Below are positions 1 to 7,000 of a DNA stretch of 9,270 bases, in pieces. The stretch is from Candidatus Cloacimonadota bacterium (GTDB lineage Bacteria; Cloacimonadota; Cloacimonadia; Cloacimonadales; Cloacimonadaceae). The position numbers were made by a program, and so were the translations under genes. Positions within the stretch are counted from its first letter, which is position 1. Every line of letters begins with the position of its first letter. Below the pieces are notes generated by a model. That model was not told where the DNA came from. It ran no database searches and saw only the letters and a list, made by a program, of their open reading frames with translations. The stretch covers positions 1 through 9,270 of the forward strand of contig JAQUHL010000046.1 of assembly GCA_028683635.1 (NCBI GenBank), written 5' to 3'.

Positions 1-524
1 CAGTTGTCAGGAGTCTCGATCTGAAATCCATCTTTGATATGCTGCATGAAGATCCCATACTCATAGCGGATACCATAGCCATAGGCGGGAATACCCAAAC
101 TTGCCATACTATCCAAAAAACAAGCCGCCAGCCGTCCAAGGCCGCCATTGCCCAGTCCTGCATCCCATTCCAGATCCTCAAGCTGGCTCAAATTGAAGCC
201 CAGTTTGCCAAGAGCTTTGATGCTGGGTTCGATCAATTCCAGATTCAGCATGGCATTACTGAGGCTGCGTCCGATCAAAAACTCCAGGGATAGATAATAG
301 ACACGCTTGGCATCGACGGCATACTGGCTCTGCTGATATGCAGTCCAACGATCGACAAGGTAGTCACTGATGGTTTGAGAAAATGCAGTATAGCAATCAA
401 ATGGGGTGGCAGAAAACTCGTCCTTACCCATATTGAATTTCAAATTGTCCAAAAAACGCTGTACGATCTGATCCACGTCAGCTTCCAGGGGTTCAAAATG
501 GAAACCATATTTTGTGTCGGGCAT
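1..524 (-). CDS. glgP: Glycogen/starch phosphorylase, N-terminal part (3' end outside window)
   Basis: This gene encodes alpha-glucan phosphorylase, a cytosolic PLP enzyme that releases glucose-1-phosphate from glycogen or starch using inorganic phosphate. The first 174 codons are present and the frame is still open at the left edge; family members are usually about 800-850 residues. The translation begins MPDTKYGFHFEPLEADV and contains family signatures: YYLSLEFLIGRSLSNAMLNL at about residues 74-93, then a GNGGLGRLAACFLDS block and a GYGIRYEYGIF block. These are the N-terminal glucan-phosphorylase motifs; the PLP lysine and active site would lie outside the window. The ATG start is supported by a strong AGGAGGT ribosome binding site three bases upstream of it. 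The gene lies 22 bases downstream of the TPR histidine kinase on the same strand and is probably co-transcribed with it. The identity is very secure; whether it prefers glycogen, starch or maltodextrin cannot be told from this part. Confidence 0.96.
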   Translation of the reverse strand, partial: MPDTKYGFHFEPLEADVDQIVQRFLDNLKFNMGKDEFSATPFDCYTAFSQTISDYLVDRWTAYQQSQYAVDAKRVYYLSLEFLIGRSLSNAMLNLELIEPSIKALGKLGFNLSQLEDLEWDAGLGNGGLGRLAACFLDSMASLGIPAYGYGIRYEYGIFMQHIKDGFQIETPDN

Positions 525-527
525 GAT

Positions 528-534
528 ACCTCCT
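528..534 (-). promoter_or_regulatory. Ribosome binding site of glgP
   Basis: Read on the minus strand, AGGAGGT lies three bases before the ATG at 524. It is a near-perfect Shine-Dalgarno match and fixes the phosphorylase start. It sits inside the 22-base gap after the kinase stop codon, so the phosphorylase can be translated independently from a shared transcript. Confidence 0.85.
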
Positions 535-546
535 GATCTTTGAGGG

Positions 547-2571
547 TTATGACCTGGGTAAGAGAATCTCGATAGTGGTTCCTTTACCTTTTTCGCTGGT
601 GATATTGAGCTTACCTCTCATTTTCCGAACCGAATCTTTGCATAGCCCAAATCCAATCCCGGAGCCAATCTCCATGGCTGTACCACGAGATGAGGTAAGC
701 TTGCCTTGGGTGAGTTTCTTTATTTCTTTTAAATTCATACCAATCCCGTCATCTGAAACAGATATGCACAACAAGTCGTCCCTATAGGAAACATTCATTC
801 CTATCTTTCCCCCCCCTTGAGTATATTTCAGAGAGTTGCTGAAGATGTTCCTGGTGGCAATCTTCAGCATCTCCTGATCAACAATGGCAGCCATGCATTC
901 ATGCTCCAAACTTATGCTGAAATTCACATGCTTTTGCTTGGCCAGAGATGAGTAAAAGACAAAAACATTCCTCAGGATGGGAACCACATCCATAAGCTGT
1001 AAATTGGGTTCATGAGAAATTTGCTTACGCTGGCTTATGATCCAATCCAGCATTTCATTGAGCAAGGAATATATTTCACCACTGCTTTCCTGAAGATCCA
1101 GCAGCATTTCTTTCCTGTCTTCATCGTCCATGCCATTTTCGTTGATCAGGTTCAGCGCTTGGTAGATGTTTCCAAGCGGAGCGCGTACATCGTGGGAAAT
1201 AACCCGGATCAGACTATTGTGGATCTGATTTATCGAGTTTAACTCTTCATTAGCCTCGGCAACTTGCCTTGTCTTTTGGCGGATGGTTTTGTTAGTCTTG
1301 AGTAGTTCGATGTTCTGTTTATGATACAATTCTGCCTGACGCTCAATTTTCTGCCGGTAATAATTTGCCTCGGCAATGGATACTGTGTTCTTGCTTAGCT
1401 TGCTGTAGCCTTCTTCTTTGATCTCGATGATTTCTTTGCTGCACTTGAGTGCTTCCTCAAAGTGTCCCAGTTGTGAATATACCTCGATATAGATTCTGAG
1501 GGCATTTTCCACCAGGTGTCTGACGCCCAGTTCCCGGGCCAGCTTAACTCCCTCATCCAGATATTGAATGGCTTCCTGAAAATCTTTGTAAGATTTGAAT
1601 ATTTTGCCGATGTTGATCAGGGTGTTGGCTTTGGAAGCCAGATCAAAATCGTCCATGAATATCTTCAGGGCAGCTTTATAAAAAATCAGGGCTTCGGATA
1701 AATTCCCCGCGCATTCATTGATATAACCGATGTTGTTCAAAGCATTTGCGGATTCATGTTCGGATGAATACTGCATCTGGATCACCAAGCAGCGGTTTGC
1801 ATAATCCAAAGCTGTCTCGGTATCCCCCATCTCATTGTAAACCACACTCAGGTTATTGCAACATTCAGTTTCACGGCGGTAATTTTTGAAATCCTGGGCG
1901 AGCTTGTAAGCTTTGAGCAGGACTTCCAAAGCTTTCTCATGGTTGCCCAAGTAGTTGTATGCAATCCCCAGATTGGCATAGGTGGAGACCGTATCCTCCG
2001 GTTGATTCAACTCTTCCGAGGCAGCAATCGAGCGGTATCCATATTCGATAGCTTCGCTATACTTATCGAGGCAGCCATATCCCACGCAGATATTGTTGCA
2101 CAGGTCTCTCTCCAATTTTTTACTTACTCCGGAAGCCAATACTTCCTGCCAAATCTCGATTGCTTCATGATAAAAACCTAACTGAGCCTTAACGATTGCC
2201 AGATTGCTTTTGGCCCGAAAGATGATGCCCTTGTTGTGAGTTTTTTCTCCATAGTCACGCAAAACAAAAAAATATTCCTCCGCCTTGAGGTTGTCCTTAT
2301 TTCTGCCATGATATTCTCCCAGACGATTCAGGATGGTAACATAAGCTTCCTGATCAGTGCTAAAATCCCGGTTGTTGAGCAAGAACTCAAGACGCACATA
2401 GTTTGCCAGTGCTTCGGTTTTATCCACATTGACGAGACGCTCTGAAAGGTGCTTTATTTCAGCACTTTCATGCTCGTTGAGTAAAATCTTTTTTTCCTTA
2501 TCCATATTTTGCATCTTGTGTGAGATTAGTTTTTCCGTCAATGTAATTTTTTTACTAACCCTCCCAAACAC
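547..2571 (-). CDS. Cytosolic TPR-repeat sensor histidine kinase
   Basis: The product (674 residues from the GTG at 2571) is a two-component histidine kinase. About eight tetratricopeptide repeats fill residues ~75-390; several carry the typical A/N-x-LG-Y/N core followed by EAL/EAI. A coiled-coil linker (~400-450) leads to a HisKA-type dimerisation domain with the H-box SHDVRAPL, phospho-acceptor His460. The HATPase_c domain has an N-box (N575...N579), a G1 box D607-D-G-I-G611 and a G2 box G638-I-G-F-G-L643. No signal peptide or membrane helix is visible, so it should be cytosolic, with the TPR array acting as the sensor or protein-docking part. There is no receiver or output domain and no response regulator in the window. 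The start is uncertain: GTG 2571 has a G-rich stretch directly before it, while ATG 2514 and ATG 2505 lack a clear ribosome binding site. The gene precedes glgP on the same strand by 22 bases, suggesting co-expression. The family call is secure; the signal and partner are unknown. Confidence 0.9.
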   Translation of the reverse strand: MFGRVSKKITLTEKLISHKMQNMDKEKKILLNEHESAEIKHLSERLVNVDKTEALANYVRLEFLLNNRDFSTDQEAYVTILNRLGEYHGRNKDNLKAEEYFFVLRDYGEKTHNKGIIFRAKSNLAIVKAQLGFYHEAIEIWQEVLASGVSKKLERDLCNNICVGYGCLDKYSEAIEYGYRSIAASEELNQPEDTVSTYANLGIAYNYLGNHEKALEVLLKAYKLAQDFKNYRRETECCNNLSVVYNEMGDTETALDYANRCLVIQMQYSSEHESANALNNIGYINECAGNLSEALIFYKAALKIFMDDFDLASKANTLINIGKIFKSYKDFQEAIQYLDEGVKLARELGVRHLVENALRIYIEVYSQLGHFEEALKCSKEIIEIKEEGYSKLSKNTVSIAEANYYRQKIERQAELYHKQNIELLKTNKTIRQKTRQVAEANEELNSINQIHNSLIRVISHDVRAPLGNIYQALNLINENGMDDEDRKEMLLDLQESSGEIYSLLNEMLDWIISQRKQISHEPNLQLMDVVPILRNVFVFYSSLAKQKHVNFSISLEHECMAAIVDQEMLKIATRNIFSNSLKYTQGGGKIGMNVSYRDDLLCISVSDDGIGMNLKEIKKLTQGKLTSSRGTAMEIGSGIGFGLCKDSVRKMRGKLNITSEKGKGTTIEILLPRS

Positions 2572-2656
2572 CCCCCTTACTTGCCCTTACCACCTTGCCG
2601 TCATTCCCGAGAAATCGGAAAAGCTATATGCTTTCTGAACAAGCAAACCGTTGCTT

Positions 2657-2710
2657 CTGTCGACCGGGAGGTCGACAGCCCAAATAGGGGTGGAGACGTC
2701 TCGTCGCCAC
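2657..2710. repeat. Two tandem hairpin-forming inverted repeats
   Basis: The first inverted repeat has perfect 9-bp arms, CTGTCGACC and GGTCGACAG (2657-2665 and 2670-2678), around a GGGA tetraloop, which fits the stable GNRA class on the plus-strand reading. Eleven bases later a second one pairs GTGGAGACG (2690-2698) with CGTCGCCAC (2702-2710) around a 3-base loop, with eight of nine pairs. Neither is followed by a T-run in either direction, so they do not look like ordinary intrinsic terminators. They lie about 90-140 bases upstream of the kinase start and could be leader-RNA structures or part of a dispersed repeat family. Confidence 0.6.
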
Positions 2711-2735
2711 AAAGCTATATACTGAAGACCACTCG

Positions 2736-2851
2736 TCATACCTTGCTTGACAGCGTTAATCACTTCTTAATCTACCCTTAATCAAGCGTTAATAATTAAC
2801 GCTTGATTAAGGGTAGATTAAGAAGTGATTAACGCCTTCGAAGGGGTATGA
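2736..2851. repeat. Long palindrome with 11-bp-phased TTAATC half-sites
   Basis: The core is a perfect palindrome: arms of 41 bp (2753-2793 and 2795-2835) separated by one base, A2794. Outside an imperfect stretch, a further matching pair TCATACC (2736-2742) and GGTATGA (2845-2851) closes the element, giving about 116 bp overall. Each arm has internal order: TTAATC-like hexamers start at 2756, 2767, 2778 and 2789 in the left arm, and the reverse GATTAA-like hexamers start at 2794, 2805, 2816 and 2827 in the right arm, always 11 bp apart. Both the palindrome and the spacing are read directly from the sequence. Eight half-sites on one helical face would suit cooperative binding of a regulator; alternatives are a miniature transposon-like element, a strong RNA hairpin, or a cruciform. 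Confidence 0.85.
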
Positions 2852-3057
2852 AATGTACACTTTGTGCAGCAACTGTGTGGATATTCTGGGCGGATCTTGT
2901 GCTGATCTTGGATACAGTTTGCAACATTGGAGGAGATTTTTCTCTGGAGTGGCTTCCCACTGATAGCAAAGGCAACCGTATCCCCACAGGAGTCTATCTC
3001 TGCCGTGCTACGGACGGACATAGAAACCTATCCCTCAGATTGCTACATTGGCGATGA
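2848..3057 (+). pseudogene. Remnant of a FlgD-like / secretion-tail C-terminal domain
   Basis: The plus-strand reading frame ends in a stretch (about 2924-3057) containing FSLEW, then TDSKGNRIPTGVYLCRATDG, then a short basic end and a stop. This resembles the end of FlgD-like Ig domains and type IX-type C-terminal tails, which typically read SLxWDGxDxxGNxxxSGVYxYRL followed by a short strand ending in K or R. The conserved WDG is WLP here, and the final R-K-M-x-L-x-K pattern is altered. The preceding ~25 residues (MKCTLCAATVW...) show no domain resemblance. An isolated tail without its parent protein, next to a long palindrome, is best read as the 3' debris of a lost exported protein gene. 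It could instead be a short 69-residue open frame, but I think that less likely. Confidence 0.5.
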
Positions 3058-3104
3058 AGCGCTTAAAGCACAAGGGGAATGTCCTACTGCAATAATTGGG
3101 TTAA

Positions 3105-3959
3105 TTACTTGTAATAATAGAGATAGAGAGGTTTATCCTTGCTGCGTTCGCTGAGAGTATAATAAGCATCGCCTTTGTGGTCGAAACAGATGCCTTCTCC
3201 CTGAGGTTCCAGTTGATAGGGCAGGGAACTCATCTTCCCCTGCAGAGCTTCGGCAACGGATTGTTTCTTTTTCACGTCCCATTTATAAACAGCGGTGTAA
3301 GTTTTGAGGATGATTTGATCCCCATTGGGGGACATATCGGCTGCTGTTATCCAGCTTAAGGGGAGGGTGATTATCTTGCGGGCAGTGTTCAGCCCACTGG
3401 TGGATTGAGGATATTTGACTTCATAGACTCCTACCTGATCTTCCCTCTTGGAAATGATATAGATATCCAGGGTGTTGGGGTTGACAAAGAGGGCTTCGGC
3501 ATCCCTGGGGCCGTCCTCGTAGATGATCTGGATCCGGTCAAACTCGGTGATTCTTTCCTCAAAATTGGCGGTTTTGGGCAGGTCTGGCTCGGGAAAGCGG
3601 TAAACATAGACGGTTTTGTGCCGGCCACCGTTGTCGCCAATTTCTCCCACATAGATGTAATCATGCTTTTTTCTGGGACCCTTGCTAAGCGCGATATCCT
3701 CCCAATCCCGGTTTTTGACGGTCTCCAGGATGTAGCTACCCTTAAAGCTACCATGGTTGTCCATCACAAAGACGGCATTTTTGCCACCGGAATCGTTATG
3801 CGTGTAGAGAATTCCGGGCTTAGATATGCTGGCGGCGATCCCAGATGCCTCATTTATGGTGGGATCAGTGATCAGAACGGTCTCGAGTTCGCTGCCCAAA
3901 GTGAAGGCCAGGCTAAAGGCGAGGACGATAAAGAGCAGGATAAGAATTCTCTTGCGCAT
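3105..3959 (-). CDS. Exported probable beta-propeller protein of unknown function
   Basis: The 284-residue product starts with a Sec-type signal peptide (residues 1 to ~22: RKR, then a long hydrophobic stretch, with no lipobox cysteine), so it is likely exported to the periplasm or outside. The mature part is rich in short beta-strand patterns and carries motifs I associate with a family of secreted propeller-like proteins: EASGIA (37-42), YTHNDSGG (52-59), DWEDIA (85-90), VGEIGDNGGR (104-113), DGPRDAEAL (149-157) and EPQGEGICFD near residue 255. The many Asp/Glu/Asn-Gly motifs could bind calcium, but that is inference. The ATG at 3959 is preceded by AAGGAAAC at good spacing. Length suggests a complete single-domain propeller. 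The gene is divergent from the DUF6754-type operon across 137 bases. I do not recognise a specific enzymatic function; a lactonase-like or phytase-like fold is possible. Confidence 0.8.
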   Translation of the reverse strand: MRKRILILLFIVLAFSLAFTLGSELETVLITDPTINEASGIAASISKPGILYTHNDSGGKNAVFVMDNHGSFKGSYILETVKNRDWEDIALSKGPRKKHDYIYVGEIGDNGGRHKTVYVYRFPEPDLPKTANFEERITEFDRIQIIYEDGPRDAEALFVNPNTLDIYIISKREDQVGVYEVKYPQSTSGLNTARKIITLPLSWITAADMSPNGDQIILKTYTAVYKWDVKKKQSVAEALQGKMSSLPYQLEPQGEGICFDHKGDAYYTLSERSKDKPLYLYYYK

Positions 3960-4096
3960 GATCTGTTTCCTTATTTATTATTGATGCCATCCTGATGGGC
4001 TCTGGAATCCCGTCAAGAACAAAAAACTGATTGACAAATCAGCCTCTCTCGAGGGATGTGGCACGAAGAAAAAAAATACCCCGTAGGAGACCGTAT
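3960..4096. promoter_or_regulatory. Divergent intergenic region, likely promoters for both sides
   Basis: The 137 bases between two divergent starts should contain promoters for the exported propeller gene and for the membrane operon. On the plus strand a perfect TTGACA (4031-4036) is present, but 16-18 bases downstream only GGATGT-like sequence occurs, so the -10 match is poor. The same TTGACA overlaps a small inverted repeat, CTGATT-GACA-AATCAG (4027-4042), which could be an operator. Ribosome binding sites are clear at both ends: AAGGAAAC for the left gene (3965-3972) and GGAG (4086-4089), seven bases before the ATG at 4097. Confidence 0.45.
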
Positions 4097-7000
4097 ATGA
4101 GGTATACCAGACAACGAATAATCCCGTTGTTGCTAATCCTGTTCATTGCAGCACTTAGTTTTGTGCAAGCGGAGAAGCAGGAAAGCAGGGATGAGTATGT
4201 TGTGGAAAATTTCAAAGTTAATGATCTTCCGCATGATAACGGAACGGGTTTGGTGCTGAGTTGGAAGCCATTAGACCGCAGCAAAAGGATTATATCCTAT
4301 CGCATTTATCGCGGGATCAATCCGGACACTCTGTTTTTCCTCTCCTCGATCGATGTGAATGTAAAAACTGGTGTTGCTTCGGACACGATGTATTATTATG
4401 ATTCATCCTGGAGCGACATCATAGATCCCACTTCGCCTAAAGGGTTGAAAGCGGAGAAAAACCAGTTACCGGGAAGTCCGCTCTATCAAAAAATGCCCCG
4501 GGATCTTCGATTGGTGGCAAGTTATTCAGAAAAGTTTACTCTGCTGTCCATTGCTGAAAACAAGCATTACCACTACCGGAGCAAGCTTGCCCATTCGGCA
4601 AACCCCGATGATTCCACTGCCTATGCTGGCTTACAGGTTTACCAGCAGACCATCAAGGGCAGAATGAACGCCGGAGAAAAATACTATTATACGGTCCTGG
4701 CCGTGGATGAAAGAGGCAGGTTACACAACCATACCGGGGTCGAATATGGCGTTCCCATGGATAATCCTCCTATCAAAGCTGAGAAGTTTTATGGAGTAAA
4801 AATCGGGGATCAGAACAAGCTTCAATTTGAATGGGATCCTCCCCAGGCATCCCCTGATATCCGCAGCTTTCACATCATGATGGTACCCGCCGTGAACGAC
4901 ACTATCTGGCGTCAGGTACAAAAACGTGGTAGCCTGGGAGAGATACCGGCGATGATGCTCACTCAGGAAGCAGCCTCCCAATCCTACACAGCTATCGATT
5001 TGAACAAACTCGGTGAACTCCCCCTGGATGAACAAAGCAGGTTCGTGATCGAACTGAGGGATGCTCCCAAACGCTTTGTGCGTACAGAGATAGATACTGA
5101 AACCGCCAGCAAACTGAGGCATGGCGACACTGCAGTCTTAAGCAGAATCGGGGATCAGGCTCATGAGTATGAGGCCTATATCCAGAGCATCAATCCCATC
5201 TCCTACATCAAAGGCGATCAGAAACTAAAAGAAGTGGATTTCTTCATCAAGGATAAATCCAATACGGCCCTCCCTGGCGTGGAACTCGGAATCACCGTCC
5301 AGGGCAAAGAATATGCCGGATATCTGGTTCAGCAGCCATATTCATCTTTTTCAAACCAAATCTCGCTTAGGGAAATTACCAGTAAAGAACTCCCTGACAA
5401 GCCAACCTTCAAAGTGGCAGATAAGCCCAACGACAAAGGTGACAGGCTGATAGTTACTTGGGATGAACCCATCGTCTTTGTAAATCAGACGACCTCGCTT
5501 AACGCGGAAAATACCCACCTCAGAATCAACTATACAATCAATAAAAGCGAAACCCAGGAGATCAATAAGATCTTCTTCGATTTCTATAAAATGGGTGAGG
5601 AAAAACCCTTTGTGACCATCAACGAGTTCTATCAGGACGATAAGTTTACCCTCAAGGTTCCTGAAGGCTATGATTTCAAAAAAGGTTTCAAAGTAAAGAT
5701 TCGCACCCAGACTATCCCACCCCGTGCAAATGGTGTCAAACACGAAATCGAACAGGTGCTTGGCTGGGACAAGGATATGTTTGCCCTGATGCCAACCAAA
5801 GCTATGTATCGCAATGGGGTGGATTTATCTCCCTTCCTCACCAATGTCTACGGTATGAGCATCGGGGGTGGATTCAGCAACATGAAACGCTCCACTGCCT
5901 ATGATAACAGCTTTGAAGTTCCAGTTTCCTACGTATCCAGTTCCTATAACCTCATCCAGGGATTCAACTTTGTGGAAGGGGATTCTCTGGTAACCCTCGT
6001 CCGGGGAACAAGATATGTTCGCAAGCTGGAGCCGAAGGATGCCCGTGGGGCATATACCCTGCTTTCCTCGGAAGTGAGCCTTCTGGTGGATCTGGAAAGC
6101 GAGCAACAGGTTAGCACCAATATCTTCGCCAGCGAAGCCATCAAAGCCTATGAACAGGGCCTGAGGGATCTGGAAGCCGATAAACAGAAGACTCTGGGGG
6201 ATGCCGAAGCTCAAGCACAAGCGGATCCTGAAGCAGCAGCCAGGCTGGCAGAAACCAAGGCAAAAATCACCGAAAACTATGATAAACAGATTGAGGCACA
6301 TAAGAATAAAACTCTGCTAATGGCTAACAAGATCAAATCGCACCGGGGCAGAATGAGGTTCATCGCAGATGTCAGCCAGAAAAACGACCGCTCCTATGCC
6401 TTCAAGATTATTCGCACGGATAATAAGGGTGCATTTATCGAATCTGAACAGGAACTGAACGACAAAGGGATCAACTTATATCACTATCCCGTATCCAACT
6501 GGTTCGATAGAAACCGTTATGTAACTCTCTTTGCGTCGATCATTTTCTGCATCATGGTCTATACCTTTGTGAATCTTGCCAAGCGGGGAAAGGATCTCTA
6601 TATTCGCCCCATTGCCGGATTGACAGAGATAGAAAACGCAGTTGGCAGAGCTACCGAGATGGGACGTCCGATGCTATATTGCATGGGTTCCGGAGATCCA
6701 TCCACTGTATCTATCCTTGCCTCCCTGGGAATCCTGAGCCGGGTGGCAAAACGGGCTGCCGAATATGATACCCGCCTGATCGTGCCCTGCTATGATTATT
6801 TGGTGACTCCCATAGCCCAGGAAGTGGTGAGGGATGCTCACTACTCAGTTGGCAGACCGGATACCTTCGATAAAAACGATGTGTATTTCCTCACCAACGC
6901 CCAATTCCCTTATGTGGCGGCAGTGAACGGGCTTCAGATCCGGGAACGGATGGCTACCAATTTCTTCTTTGGTGCTTTTGCAGCAGAAGCTCTGCTGATG

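Larger units (their letters stand above)
2572..3104. other. 533-base gap without an intact gene, rich in inverted repeats
   Basis: This stretch lies between the 3' end of the exported propeller gene and the 5' end of the histidine kinase, both on the minus strand. It therefore contains the kinase leader and probably its promoter. From left to right it holds a small CCGA-GAAA-TCGG hairpin (2607-2618), two tandem hairpins (2657-2710), a long perfect palindrome (2753-2835 within 2736-2851) and a plus-strand protein remnant (2848-3057). The 10-mer AAAGCTATAT occurs at 2620 and again at 2711, flanking the tandem hairpins. I found no convincing sigma-70-type promoter pair for the kinase. The mixture of repeats and a broken coding fragment suggests a rearranged intergenic region. 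Confidence 0.6.

Noticed and set aside
39..293. Plus-strand 84-codon open frame at the left edge
   Set aside because: It is antisense to glycogen phosphorylase, whose conserved motifs are read without interruption on the minus strand.
2747..2775. TTGACA just before the palindrome as a plus-strand promoter
   Set aside because: The -35 match is perfect, but no good -10 hexamer occurs at 16-18 bases, and no intact plus-strand gene follows, only the tail remnant.
2753..2835. Palindrome as an intrinsic transcription terminator for the propeller gene
   Set aside because: It lies about 270 bases past the stop codon and no T-run follows on the minus-strand reading; a terminator role is not excluded but the form does not fit.
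2848..3021. Small intact genes in the gap (plus-strand 69 and minus-strand 67 codons)
   Set aside because: The minus-strand frame has no convincing ribosome binding site or family resemblance. The plus-strand one is better explained as the degenerate tail of a lost gene.
3405..3995. Plus-strand 196-codon open frame opposite the exported propeller gene
   Set aside because: It is antisense to a gene with a signal peptide and recognisable motifs, has no domain resemblance, and runs through that gene's start and ribosome binding site.
5825..6301. Minus-strand 158-codon open frame with many Phe, Cys and Gly
   Set aside because: It is the complement of the helical Ala/Glu-rich part of the 1057-residue protein; it has no independent start signals or family resemblance.
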